This document shows positions 10,248-21,241 of a DNA stretch of 64,000 nucleotides, piece after piece. This DNA comes from Siphonodentalium dalli (taxonomy: Eukaryota > Mollusca > Scaphopoda > Gadilida > Siphonodentaliidae), in assembly GCA_032622095.1 (NCBI GenBank), contig CP136063.1:74379980-74443979 (forward strand), in the 5' to 3' direction. A program made the translations under genes and the position numbers. The notes under the pieces are model-generated. The model was not told the origin of the DNA, did not search any database, and was given only the letters and a program-made list of their open reading frames with translations. Every line of letters begins with the position of its first letter. Within the stretch, counting starts at the first letter, position 1.

Positions 10248-10825
10248 TTTATAAACCAACTCACACCCAGAGGAAAGAGGTCGTGAGCCACATTCAATGC
10301 AATGAATACCTATCAATTACCATTCAATCAAAGATTAATTGAATGGTTTGTGGTGTTACATATTCCTGCTGAATAATTAGTCAAATGCTCGCTGGCAATC
10401 GGATCACTTCCGTCTGCATTACAATGTATATACCATCATTGATAAAGGATTTTGTCTCCGAATTTGTGAACCTTTTTATACGGATACCTTGTTTCTTGAT
10501 AAAACAGAACGGTTCCTTGTGATAATAAACTGTTTCGGCTGTTACGGTTATTTTTCGCCTTGTTGTCATAATGGAATTATTATTCAGAACACGGAGACAA
10601 TGTTCCGGTATATAGTGTTCGGACTCCGAAGTGAAACTATTACACATTGCATGAAGTTTGTGTGATGAAATATCACCGGCATTCGTGATAAAATACATAA
10701 GCAAACCTATGTATAGTGCTTGTATTTTTCGCGCACATGCATGTATATGTGAACAATTTATGGAATGTTCTCAATGCTTTTTATCATTCTAAAGATCATT
10801 ACGCGACTATTGTGGATTATACATT
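10195..10825 (+). repeat. Ancient duplicated block, copy 2
   Basis: Collinear with 2330-2880. It contains a 107-codon minus-strand frame (10381-10704) whose residues NAGDISSHK, NSFTSESE and KITVTAETVYYHKE have recognisable counterparts in the other copy (NVGDISTHK, NSFVSESE and KITLTSAKVYCPKE), where they lie in different frames with stops. This suggests that both derive from a once-coding exon. The protein is not recognised. The block sits upstream of the GPCR at 8704-9768. Confidence 0.55.
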
Positions 10826-11083
10826 CGAAACAGGTTTGGATCTCGTTCAGTTTACTTCCAATCACCCGCCCCTCTCGACAAACCAAAACATACTCAATAG
10901 AAAGTGTTGGGCCCCCACCCATGTAGCCCACCCATATATGTCCGATAATAATGGAATGATCAGTGTTTTAAGTTCCCGATCATTATCATGGCGCATTGTT
11001 AGAATTTCACACCTAACGCTCCGATCTCCGAAATCCTTTTAATGTTATCTTCGAAACCCCCGGTTGCCATTTTGAGAATGTCA

Positions 11084-11098
11084 GGGGGGGGGGGGGGG
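11084..11098. repeat. G15 homopolymer
   Basis: A run of 15 G just upstream of the LINE relic. Length may vary or be a sequencing artefact. Confidence 0.9.
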
Positions 11099-11161
11099 TA
11101 CATGCATCTCTATTCACCCGATGTACATTCGTCGCCTATGGAGTAATGCTATGAAAAGAGA

Positions 11162-12767
11162 ATGACTTTCACCTACACAACGAATTTAAAGCCATTCACA
11201 TTCGAAATCAGTAGAAAATTGAATAAGAAACTAATATGTGCATTCGTTGACTTCCAGAAAGCCTTTGATACCGTGCGGAGACAGGGGCTCTGCATGGTCC
11301 TGAATTGTAAAAAAGTAGAATCAATGGAAATTTGTTCAGGGTCATCGTCAACATGTGTAACCATGTGAAATCATGTGTCCGTCCAAATGGAGAGCTATCA
11401 GCTTATTTCCCGGGTTCGTCAAGGATCAAAACGTATCCCCACTGTTGTTTCCCTTCTATTTGAATGATTTGGAAGAATTTTTCCTTGAAAATTGCGCATT
11501 GGGACTGAAAACTGTAGACGCGGAGATAGATGACAAATTGACCTGCCATTTGAAAATATTCATGATCCTCTACGCCGACGATACAGTTATTATGGCGGAA
11601 TCACCAAAAGGGTTACAGCAACAACTCGAAAAATATTGTAGTCAATGGAAATTAACAGTCAATGTGGATAAAACAAAAATTCTAAATTTATCTAAAGCGA
11701 GTCTATCCAAGAAAATCTCGTTTCTTTCTAAAGGGAAGAAAATTGATACCGTTAACAACTTTAATCCTTTACGATGGCGAAAAAAAACATTGGCAGAAAA
11801 AGCCACGTGAGTTATGTACTCCATTATCGGAAAATCACACAAACACTGCCTTTTTGTTAAAAATCAACTTGACCTGTTCGATTTACATGTTACCCCGATA
11901 TTGCTATATTGTTGTGAAGTATGGGGTTTTTGGTAACAATGATGTTTTGGAAAAAGTCCACCGTACGTTTCTTAAACACGTCCTCAAACTTAGACCGTCA
12001 ACCCCAAATTATATGTTGAACGGGGAATGTGGGAGACTACTATTGCATAATTATACAGATATAAACAAGAATGATGAAGTTCTGGAGTAAGATTATGAAC
12101 AGTAACGGCGGTAGATACCAAAGGGTAATGCATGTATATAAACTAGCACACTCAATGTTCGATTTAAACGACGAAAGATTCCTCTGGTTGCATAAAGTTT
12201 ATAATATATTAGAAGACAACGAACAAATACTTTATTGGCACATGGAACAGGTACCGGATAGCAACGAACTTATCTCATAACTGAAATGTAGTCTAATATC
12301 CCAGTTTAGAAACTCATGGGAAACGGACTTAAATAACTCGAGCCGTGGCCGCATATATATAATTTTCAAGCACGATTTATCATTCGAAAATTATCTTGTA
12401 ACACTCAACACAGCAAATCGGTTCATCTTGTGGTAAATTTAGAACAAGCAATCATCGACTCCCGATTGAAATAGGTCGTTGGAGAAACTCCGAACAATCC
12501 GATCGTGTGTGCCAACTCTGCAAATCCGGTAAAATTGGAGACGAATTCCACTACCTTCTCAAGTGCGAAAGCTTATCTAAAGCCAGGAGCCGTTTATTAA
12601 TAACGTTTTCGGACAAACGCACCAATACTAAATTAAACTACTTAATCAGAAAAATCCAACAAGCCTACGACGATTATGTGATTTTATTAAAATTGTTAAC
12701 CGCGAACTATCGAATATTTAATGATAGCGATTATAATACTCCATACGGTGTTATAAAGATAACTTGA
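11162..12767 (+). pseudogene. 5'-truncated non-LTR retrotransposon (Jockey/CR1-like LINE) reverse transcriptase
   Basis: Plus-strand pieces in several frames together form the 3' half of a LINE polyprotein. Seen in order: CAFVDFQKAFDTVRR (RT motif A, about 11240), VSPLLFPFYLNDLEEFF (motif B region, about 11430), LYADDTVIMAES (catalytic YADD, about 11570), KLTVNVDKTKI (about 11650), TPNYMLNGECGR (about 12005), then in mixed frames LPIEIGRW (about 12460) and a zinc-knuckle-like CQLCKSGKIGDEFHYLLKC (about 12510). Frames change at about 11370, 11745, 12070 and 12500, and several stops intervene, so no protein is made. The endonuclease domain is missing. The C-terminal C-x2-C / H-x4-C motif after an R-x-P-I-E-x-G-R-W string is typical of mollusc and cnidarian LINEs annotated as jockey-like; exact clade is uncertain. 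Confidence 0.85.
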
Positions 12768-13030
12768 GTCGCCGCCTTGTATGTAAGGTGTATATATGTG
12801 TGTGTATTTTTGCATACATTTATATGTTCACTTCTAAGCCTATTATTTATAAATAAATAGTGATATATATAGCAATGATAGTGCTATTATATTTATTTAT
12901 TTATAATGTGTTTATTTATATTTATTTATAATAATGTGTATACTATATTTATATATGTACCATGTTATATGTAAATAGTGTACAAATGTTATCTCGATAC
13001 CTATGTATTATAAATAGGTCATGGATTGAA
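12768..13030 (+). repeat. AT-rich tail region of the LINE
   Basis: Downstream of the last LINE frame come TG/TA runs and repeated tttat pentamers (about 12840-12960). These are probably the 3' UTR or tail of the retrotransposon. No gene is seen. Confidence 0.5.
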
Positions 13031-13040
13031 TTGGATATTG

Positions 13041-13272
13041 GATTGGGTGTACTTGATTAACAAACATTAATTTTGTACTGTACGGAATCAGCTTGAATTA
13101 ATTTGATTGTGTGTACTTGATTAGCAAACATTAATTTTGTTTACTCTATGGAATCATCTTGAATTAATTTGTTTGTGTGTACTTGATCATCTAACATTAA
13201 TTGTGTTTACTGTACGGAATCATCTTGAATTAATTTGTTTGTGTTGACTTGATTGTCTAAATTAAATTCGGT
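13041..13272 (+). repeat. 64-66 bp tandem repeat, about 3.5 copies
   Basis: Units start near 13041, 13105, 13171 and 13237, giving periods of 64, 66 and 66. Each carries tgtacttgatt, aacattaattttgt and gaatcatcttgaattaattt with small changes; the last unit is truncated. The array directly follows the LINE tail and could be its 3' terminal repeat array. Confidence 0.85.
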
Positions 13273-13384
13273 TGCTGGACGTAATCGTTTTACCCCTTTC
13301 ATGATTGTGTAACGACATAGCCTCTTAGAGTCTGCGTCTAGTCCATCATGACTGGAGCTTCCTGATATTTTGTGAAAACCGTGT

Positions 13385-14143
13385 GCCAATGCATTCTTTA
13401 TATATGAGAGTCGACCATAGGTCGCATCGCATATATAAGAGAATGCATTGGCCTAACAAATTATATATTATTATACATGTTAAACAATGTAAGAAATAAA
13501 TGAATTTTTTTTTAAAGGATGTAAAAATAATAATAAATTTTTTATAAAAATAGTTAAAGAATATTAGAAAAAATGACAAAGAATATAAAAAAAATGATAA
13601 AATATGAAAAAATTGTTAAAGAATTTAAGAATTTAAAAAAAAAATGATTACATTGTTGAATAATATAAGGAAAATTATAAAAATTGTTATATAATGTTAG
13701 AAAAAGTTATAGAAAATGATAACTTTTTTAACCTCTTCGCTGCCGTGACGTCCGTAACTATTACGGACGTAAAAGTGCACGCCGTAGCAGTAGGCCATTA
13801 TACATATAACTCAGAGATTGGTGCATCGGAATAACTGTCTCTAGAAGTTTCAAACAGTGTATGATGTTCCACGATTGTGAACGATAATAGCCTTTCAACT
13901 GAGTCAGTTTTATGGTTCTTGTGGTATTCCAGTTCTAGATTCCCATTGGAAAATGCCAATAACGTCAACAGCCCAGCACACGACGTCATAGCGTCATTTA
14001 GCAGCGAAGAGGTTAAAGAGTGTAAGAAAATATAACAAAAAAATGATAAAAATTGTTAAAGAATGTAAGTAAAATTAATTAAAAAAAAAAAAAAAAATTG
14101 TTAGGACAATGCGTTCTCTTATATATGCGAGGCGACCTATGGT
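13385..14143. mobile_element. Diverged copy of the hairpin MITE family, internally expanded
   Basis: The left hairpin (13385-13454) has the family pattern caatgcattct, tatatatg, gtcgaccataggtcgc, atatataagagaatgcattgg. A right half-hairpin lies at 14104-14143. Between them is AT-rich DNA built from degenerate gttaaagaatgtaag-like units, an expanded version of the 40-bp spacer seen in the 21.4 and 22.4 kb copies. It is interrupted by a second MITE at 13732-14012. Outer TTAA termini are not recognisable here. Confidence 0.65.
13732..14012. mobile_element. 281-bp TTAA-flanked MITE nested in the hairpin MITE
   Basis: The ends are cctcttcgctgc and gcagcgaagagg, perfect 12-bp terminal inverted repeats, and TTAA flanks both sides (13728-13731 and 14013-14016). 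TTAA duplication with CC/GG termini is characteristic of piggyBac-type cut-and-paste elements. A subterminal palindrome, acgtccgtaactattacggacgt, is split around 13749-13772. No transposase is encoded. Confidence 0.8.
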
Positions 14144-15700
14144 ATTTGAACACTCCCGGTATCTTCGGTTGTGTTCATCAGACCTGAACGAACCGCGATC
14201 CAAAATGTTGAACATTCATAATTTAATTCAGGAAAAAAAACGGACTGCAAAAAGTATCCGCTTTAGGATATAATGCACGTACCTTTGTGAGCTTGATGAC
14301 CTATCCTGTACTAGACAGTCTTTGGAAATGAATATTACTTTTCTAGACACAATAGTATCGGCAAATGACAAATTCCCTCCCGGGCATTATATATGTAGTG
14401 AAAATCGATGCCATAATGCGTTGCGCAGGGGTTTGTGTACGAATAGGCGAAATGGAGACAGCAGAACGAGTTAACACTAGATTATAATGGCAAGGTGAGC
14501 GGAGAATAAAACGCTAATACCGGAAAAATGTTTACGCACAGTCGCATGCTCGTGCTTGGACATGAGTAAGCGGTTTCAATGATAAAATGCCCTTGAACGA
14601 TGGGAATGTCACCTGGCGATAGGCTCGAATAGGCTGAATATTTACTCATTCCCGTTCGTGTCATGGATTTTATGAAGCTCAGTTGTATTCCGCAACTGCA
14701 AAACAAAAATTTCGCATGCATATGTGAGGGAATGTATTGGCCTAGCAATTTTTACATCGACCTTGTAAACTGGTGCATTCTCTTATATAGGTCGGTCCCC
14801 CTAGGATCTATGGGGGACTCACATGTGTGAGGCAGTGCACTGCCACATAGTTTTTAATGCTGCACCAGTGCGACTTCAGTCAGGAAGGGATCAACATAAG
14901 AATTGCATAGAACAAAATTTAGCTTTCTGAAATTATGACACTGACTGAGCCAAATTAACAATAATATGAACATTGTGTCTTTCCTCACAATTTGTAACTT
15001 ATCTTGCATTTCAGCTGCCCGTTCGGGTAGACACAGAGCGCTAGCTATATGTATATATTTTTCCGCATCCCTTCGATTGGGCTGCTGTGATTCAACTCAA
15101 TTGTTGAAAATATATATATGTATATACACTTTATGTAAATGTTTTAACGAATTGTAACAACAACAAAATGAGTAAATTATTAAAAATAAATAAAATTGCA
15201 TGCTATAGCGCTAAAATAATTCAAGTAATTCAATCCCGTCATCGCCTTAATTATCGTAAGTGATAGAACAGTAACTGCACCCCACGAAGTTTGGTATCTT
15301 CGTAATAAATTCACACCTGTTGTTGCACCATTGGGGAGGAAATGGAATCGATATGATTATAATGAAAGCATAATACATCGGAAGTCGACGGATCCACTGA
15401 CAATGAATTATCTCCCTGTAATACCATCGCCCATTATATAGAACACACATGAGACAGTGATAACTTGCAGACCGGGTACGACACAGGCGAATCGCAAAAT
15501 TTGCCGATGACGCTGTCCAAATACGCACGTACCGACCTAATGTGAAATAGGTACATAATATGATTATTTGATTCTGAGATAAGCCGGTAAAAGACTCATG
15601 TCCGTCAGTTCGTTGTATGACGCAGGCCACAGTAAAACCACATGTTAAAGAGCGTACACATGAAAAGTCGTGACTCGTGAGTTGGCTTATTTGTGTCATT
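14144..15700. other. Intergenic with traces of the hairpin family
   Basis: At 14700-14850 there are remnants of the ggtgcattctcttatata motif and an imperfect hairpin. A 153-codon minus-strand frame (15247-15708) has scattered cysteines and no recognisable domain; it is not called a gene. Confidence 0.4.
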
Positions 15701-15857
15701 GTCCGCACATAATCTTCTTAGAATTGTGAGCTCATTATGAGTCGATAATGTGACTAAAACTTTCTCATTTTCAGCACATTACCGACTCACAATCAGGCGA
15801 TTCTAACAAATTATCTATCTAAAACAAGATCTATTATAAGCAGTTAATGTGCGGACT
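15701..15857. repeat. Imperfect foldback sequence with gtccgcacat ends
   Basis: The ends gtccgcacat (about 15701) and atgtgcggac (about 15848) are exact inverse copies. Inside, attgtgagct and gactcacaat pair more loosely. Likely a small MITE. Confidence 0.5.
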
Positions 15858-16370
15858 TCTGGGAGAATAGGCTGCGCTGTCCCAGAATTACTCCGCTGTG
15901 CTAAGCTGGCGGTTCGATTTGTCTGTGGGATTGGAAATGTGGCACACACAAGACTATTATGCACAATAGGGCATGCCCGATCTCACTCGGTCCCCTGGGG
16001 TCGGCGGTCTGCGGTTTTGCATACATTATTAGGGAATTCGGCAGCAGCGTATGGGTTAATTTATTCACTTCCGCTGCATCTAGCGACATGCCCGATCGCC
16101 AATGGCTGCAGATGGGTATTCGCTGCATGATATGTCCATATCCGTGGTCAGGCAGCCAAGGGATGTGCGGTCGGTGCCTTTTTGGATTTTGCGTACCTGT
16201 CGGAACAGGCCGCGAGAGAGGTTAACAGTGCCGTTTCCGGCCGAGCTATCGACTTGGGGGTTGGAACGTTGGTACATACAGGTCTATTCTGCATGATAGT
16301 ACATAGCCCATCTAGTTCGGACCCCGAGTGCGGTCAGGTGCGGACGGGTGCGGTCGGCTTTTAGTAGGAC
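15850..16370. other. GC-rich, CpG-containing island open in several frames
   Basis: Markedly richer in G+C than its surroundings, so several overlapping frames of 60-93 codons are open on both strands. It carries degenerate internal repetition: strings like ctgcatgatatgtccat and ctgcatgatagtacat followed by gcggtcgg-type blocks, roughly 170-190 bp apart. No protein domain is recognisable. It could be a decayed tandem repeat or a CpG island. Confidence 0.4.
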
Positions 16371-17140
16371 CGGTATTTTGTTACAAATTCAAATTAGTTA
16401 TCTCAACACGTAATCCAAGAATAAAATATTATTGAAATACAGCATATATCCAATAACTAAATAATGAAAAACATTTTTACATTGACTTACATATGCCTAC
16501 ATTTAGGCAGCCTGTATATCTGTTTCAATTATATGATTAACACGTGAATCCTATACGAACGCGATGTTGATATTTACTGATCAATTTGTTCTTGACATGG
16601 GTTTATAGTAATATTCATTGGTTTAATATATATTAATTCCATGGTATGTTTGAGGCGAATATCTAGTTCGTCTTTGATAAAATTATATATTTACTTTGTG
16701 CAGAGCAGGTTTTGGATTAAGTATCATCTTGGGGTTGCTAATGCTTTCACTCAGTTGGAATGTCATAGTTTCTTCTTCAACCATTATACATGTACATATA
16801 CATTAGTAAAACAGTTGACCTCGGTTTGTTTGGTTCAGGCGTTGCACAATATGTCAGAAACATCTTTTGTGGGTCTGGTATACATACACCTGTTTCACTA
16901 TGTGGGCCATGGGCACTAATCCTCAATTTAGTTTATTCTTTTCAAATTTCTTTTGCTAGATAGTCTTGAAGTTTCAAGTTTCCATAGACCTTAGTGTAAA
17001 ATCGTAGTTTACCGTCATTGACAATTAGCATTTTTGTATACGGTCATTCTCGACTTTTAATTTATATGTAACTGCTATTAAGTTTCTGAGTTCATATATA
17101 TTCATAATTGAGTGTTGTTGGCTAAATAGGACCTGGATTT
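16371..17140. other. Intergenic, nothing recognised
   Basis: AT-rich. A 92-codon plus frame (16641-16919) is hydrophobic and aromatic but shows no family motif. Confidence 0.5.
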
Positions 17141-17144
17141 CTTT

Positions 17145-17690
17145 AAAAGGCACGGGCGGTGTTCGTTGCAGAAAATTTCATATTTGTTCAAATCGCCATC
17201 AACAGAAGGAATATTAACACATATATCGTTTTGTTCATATGCCAAACATAATCAGCGCGTAAATAGTATATTGTCGTCAAGACGTACGATGGTGTACGAA
17301 ACAAGAGCCTGCTCGTGTTACAGAAGTTGTGCTTCTGTTTACATAACACAGAGCAATTCTATTGGTTAATCACACAAAAATTATATAAACGCTCTTTATT
17401 ATTTCCATACCAGGAAAACAGTAACAAAAAACGCTCTTTATATTTACCATATCCGGATCTAAACAAAAGCCAGATAACGTAACGTTTTTTGCTTTTGTTT
17501 ACATAACAAGGGGAAATATTGACAATAACATATTGTGTGTGCCATATTTCTGATTGGTATAAGAACAATGTTTGTCTATATTTTACTGTTATTTCTGTTT
17601 ATTGCGGTTTTTGACGGAGGTGAATATTTTAACAGCATACCCACCGCCAACGCCACCGTATCTTTAAACGGTTATCTGCGGTGACTGCAG
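17145..17690 (+). repeat. Diverged dispersed duplication, copy 1 (with leader-like ORF)
   Basis: Collinear with 22912-23460, strongly diverged. Shared landmarks: ggcacg-gcgg start, gaaaat-ttcatatttgtt, aagagcctg, the paired motif acgctcttta at 17389 and 17431, gcttttgtttacataacaa, tgacaataacat, then a conserved hydrophobic reading frame and acccaccgcca. The order (motif pair, spacer, hydrophobic frame) resembles a promoter plus first exon. Confidence 0.7.
17568..17684 (+). CDS. Putative 38-residue ORF with signal-peptide-like start
   Basis: An ATG at 17568 opens 38 codons, beginning MFVYILLLFLFIAVFDGG, a strongly hydrophobic stretch like a secretory signal, followed by EYFNSIPTANATVSLNGYLR and TGA. 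In the diverged copy at about 23310 the aligned codons change mostly at third positions or conservatively (TAT/TAC, TTA/TTG, CTG/TTG, I/V), giving KYVYILLFLLFVAVFDG. That copy has lost the ATG (AAG) and is frameshifted further on. It could be the first coding exon of a secreted protein whose later exons are not visible, or a relic. The family is not recognised. Confidence 0.3.
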   Translation: MFVYILLLFLFIAVFDGGEYFNSIPTANATVSLNGYLR

Positions 17691-18430
17691 AAATTAATAA
17701 TTTATGTCTAGTTGAGTCCCCAGATTTACTGACCTCCACCAACTTCCTCCAAAATTTGAATGCTGATTGAAGCATTCTTAATCATGTTGGATTAGTATTG
17801 AGTTCTGAGTATACTGCAATACCTGTACGTATTTCATGATTCGAGTATAGGTTTTTATCAACACGGCAATGTTTCATTGAATTAGGGTTAATATTTAGAT
17901 CTGATATCCAAAATTATGATCGATATGGAATTATCATGCCGTTCACTACTTGCATCCATGTTTTCACTGATAAATTAAGGTAATCCTTTAAAGTGATGTG
18001 AAACACTCCAGTAGGGTGATCAAATATATAATGGAGAATAATCTTGCTCAAAGCAGATCAAAGTAGTTATTTTTACAAATATTTTATCCAAATTGACGAC
18101 ACATACCTTCATTCTTATATATTAATTAAATGCAGTGTATCTCGATGGCGACATCGTTTTCGTTAGTTTATCGCCGATAGTTGCGTCCCGAATCGAGAAG
18201 TAAATATTTAGAATTGAGCGTAGTTCAGACGATGTTTTCTATGGAGTGGTATGGTCGATTTGCTTGATATTTTCGGCGATGTTAGTAAAATGCTATATTC
18301 CTCAAGTTAGAATAGCGCCTGAGGATTAACTTGTCAGATTCATCCATGAGAACAAGTCCATAGTATGTCTTTAATAATCTTTTGATATCATAGTATACTT
18401 TCTTACCTTTCTCTGACAGGCTGTCAGCAG
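17691..18430. other. Intergenic, nothing recognised
   Basis: AT-rich with no open frame of note and no recognised repeat. Confidence 0.5.
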
Positions 18431-18439
18431 TTTTATAAA

Positions 18440-18700
18440 AAAGATCAACCAATCGCGATCGCGGGTGAATGGTTGTGCGCTTCGCACGTCGGTCGACGTC
18501 ATCGGCAACATGTGGTTCGCAGGTTGGTTCGTATTATGCGGTTGTGATTGGTGGGGATGCGCCAGTGGTCACGTCGGCCTGTAGTCTAGGAGCAGGAGCA
18601 GTTCCTAGCGCTCAGCCTCCTCTATGCTAAGGCGCAACGTTCCGGCCTGTAGCGACTAGTAAGTGCCGACATAGTTTTTCTGAGGATTACGTCGTTGATA
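18440..18700. promoter_or_regulatory. CpG-rich promoter-like island (candidate)
   Basis: A short G+C and CpG-rich stretch in AT-rich surroundings, with CCAAT-box sequences in both orientations (ccaatcgcgatcgcggg at about 18450, gtgattggtgggg at about 18545) and a ttataaaaaa string at about 18434. A ctagtaagtg string near 18657 could be a splice donor. No coding exon follows, so promoter function is inference. Confidence 0.3.
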
Positions 18701-18858
18701 TTATAAGTTACAGGGCGAGTTGTTGCCGGATACGGTGTCATATGAGGCGAAGTGAGATTAATATCGGGCGAGGCGCTAGCCGAGCCCGATATTAATCTCG
18801 CTTAGCCTCATATGTCACCCTAGCCGGCAACAACGCGCCCTGTAACGATTTTATCATG
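18697..18858. repeat. Long hairpin (foldback element)
   Basis: The arms of about 75 bp are nearly exact inverse copies: ttacagggcg, gttgttgccgg, tcatatgaggc and gattaatatcgggc on the left, with their complements on the right. The centre is gaggcgctagccgag. This is one of several such hairpins in the window and shares a tagccgag loop string with the one at 37.2 kb. Confidence 0.85.
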
Positions 18859-19121
18859 TCACCCACATTTCATGTTTTCCGTGTGAGAATTTGAATTATT
18901 TATACGAATTTCATTACCTGCCAGTAAGTAAATTTGTTGTCTATGGCTATTAACTTGTGTAACGTCACAGTGACGCGTCATGGACGTTGAACGTCAACGC
19001 ATTGAGTCAATGGCTAATCACCAGAAGCAGGACAACAAACTTGAGTTTGATAGTTAATTTATGAGTGTTTAGAATTTCTCAAATATATCACATGCAGGTT
19101 TTGGTATATGGTACTATGTCT

Positions 19122-19440
19122 TTAAATTAACAGAACTTGATTTCCGACAGATATCACTTTTCTTGGCGCCAAAATACACCGAAAATATACCCGAAGCGGC
19201 AGAGTTCCAAGAAAAACAAATTGGCGGACATCGACCCCATATGGGAACCCTGAGGGGGATATGGATTCCACATGGGACGGGCTACAAAGATGACGACCCG
19301 ATGTCTCCTGATATGCCTCTACCAACGGAGCGTCCTCATTGGTCGATCCAACCAGGTGACATGATAAATATATATATAGCGTCACCAGAAATCCCCCAGG
19401 TAACCAGCGCCCATGTGTACTGGAGCATATGAAAGCAGTA
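19122..19440. other. Unassigned open stretch
   Basis: Open on both strands for about 88 codons (plus 19163-19432, minus 19122-19385). The plus frame is proline- and histidine-rich; no family is recognised. It is locally richer in G+C, which alone can explain the open frames. Confidence 0.25.
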
Positions 19441-20640
19441 TAGCTACCACATCATTAGCTCATGACGTCGTATCCGAAAAATTGTAGGGGTAGGGGCAGA
19501 AATCCGCCCCCTAAGATGGTGACACTTATTGGACTCTGGTGACACTTACTGGACTCTTACGACGCAAGCGTTACGTCGTGGAGTTGTACGGAACAGCGAG
19601 CGGTACGAGACTACAGTTCATCATGCCAGGTTTGCGGACCGCCATCCCTTCAGTACATTCGGCAGAATAAAAGGCGCGTCTGGCTCATGAGCTGCATGAG
19701 GCATGGCTGGTCACTCGCCGCAGGGGAACACCCCTACCGGCTTGAACATTGCAATGATATGTTGCCTTGTTCCGTATCAGGTCAGGCGGATGATTTTGGT
19801 GAAGGACCGTTACCAGCTTTGGCAGGGTGGTATACCACTTTGAGCCCCGGCACCAATAGGTGATACACTGCTGACTGAACAGGCCAACGCGAACAGATCG
19901 AAACAAATAAGGATGCTCGGGCGCTAGACTTCAGATGCTTTTCGAGAATACATAGGTGTAAGCAGAAAGAGGTCCCCAGAGGGTGAATTTGGTGATGCTA
20001 GCCCTCTGGGGACCTCATTCTGCAAATGACAGACACACTATTTCAAGGTTCGCCGCAGTTGACTAAGCTAAATTCGGTTCGGGTTACCAATATTAGAGGG
20101 CGTTTTGCCGCGTCCCATTTCTCCCATCTCTTTTATTTCGTTTCTGGTGTCTAGGTATGTGTTCTGTTTTTCATGTATGTTTCTTCTTTCGTGTCATGTC
20201 TCTTTGCATGTCTTCTTCATGACTTCAATATATTTCAATCTTATACTGCTCACACCTGTCCCACAGGGTGGGTGGGGGTACACGGGGGCTGCTATATACA
20301 GTGACTAAACGGATCACCACTTCAGTCATGTACCAGACTTTGGCCCGACCATAATTCAAAGGGTAGTCCAATGCGGCTGCTGGGCTAGTTGTCGATTATC
20401 TTCTTTTTATATGGCAACTCAAAACAAACAAAAATGTAAAATTGACCACCGCTAAGTTCCACTGATGGTGATGTATATCCTCATAACTTGGTACTTGGTT
20501 TTGATCCGAATGTGGAGAGACCTTCTGTATTTTTGATTGATTAAACGCTACAAAGCATAGCCGACTATTAAAATTTGTCAAACAGATCATGACCGGGCCA
20601 CTAAGTGGCTCTCTTCTGATCGAATGTTCAATAAAAATTC
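19441..20640. other. Intergenic, one hairpin
   Basis: Contains two nearby ggtgacacttattggactc-like direct repeats (about 19519-19556) and a hairpin at 19957-20027. No gene is recognised. Confidence 0.5.
19957..20027. repeat. Compact hairpin with a 22-bp stem
   Basis: gcagaaagaggtccccaga and tctggggacctcattctgc are inverse copies with one mismatch, around a loop of about 18 nt (about 19961-20024). The size suits a microRNA-like precursor on either strand, but a small foldback repeat is equally plausible. Confidence 0.65.
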
Positions 20641-20670
20641 AAGCTGTCGCTCTTGCGCAATTAACATCTA

Positions 20671-20970
20671 TTGTACACACACCGCGACAAGACATTGAAC
20701 GGTAGCAGAGCTGCGTTGAGATATCGTGATACAGCTGATTCTTCTGAGTCAGAGTTATTGGCTGAGTTAGCATCACAGGGAGTTGCAGAAGTCCACATAT
20801 TTACAAAGGCAGTTGACGGGCAAACAGTTCCTTTGAGCAGTTATATTCTGACCTTCAACCCACATTGAAGGTTGGCTATATGAAGCATATTTGTGCCAAA
20901 CCAATTGCGATGTTTTAAATGCCAGGGATATGGCCATGGCCAGGAACATTGTAAAAGTAAAGAAACCATA
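20671..20970 (+). pseudogene. LINE ORF1 (Gag-like) fragment with CCHC zinc knuckle
   Basis: A 65-codon frame contains LLAELASQGVAEVHIFTKAV, then DGQTVPLSSYILTFN, matching the conserved RNA-binding region of ORF1 proteins of Jockey/I-type non-LTR retrotransposons. After a stop and frameshifts the sequence continues as VGYMKHICAKPI and RCFKCQGYGHGQEHCK, a C-x2-C-x4-H-x4-C zinc knuckle at about 20908-20958. No endonuclease or reverse transcriptase follows, so this is an isolated relic. Confidence 0.75.
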
Positions 20971-21241
20971 CACGCATGATGTTCTACTTCTGGTCAATCT
21001 TACAATCACCTCATGTTTATTCCATAACGAACTGAAAAATTAGTGTTTTAGTACCATTATATCACAATCACTTATTATAAGATAATTATGTGCGGAAAAT
21101 AACACGAATGAATCAACTCATGGCTGACCGGATATACGATCTTTAAAATGTGTTTTCATTGTGGCCCGCGCCATAAAACGGAATAATGCATATAAGTCCG
21201 CCATGGGCTTCTTTTAGAATAAAATAATCCAATATTAATTA

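Noticed and set aside
15247-15708. 153-codon minus-strand frame
   Set aside because: It overlaps a foldback end at 15701, its residues do not match any family I know, and no coding context is visible.
15849-16364. Cluster of overlapping 60-93 codon frames
   Set aside because: Local high G+C lowers the number of stops in all frames; no recognisable protein or splice context.
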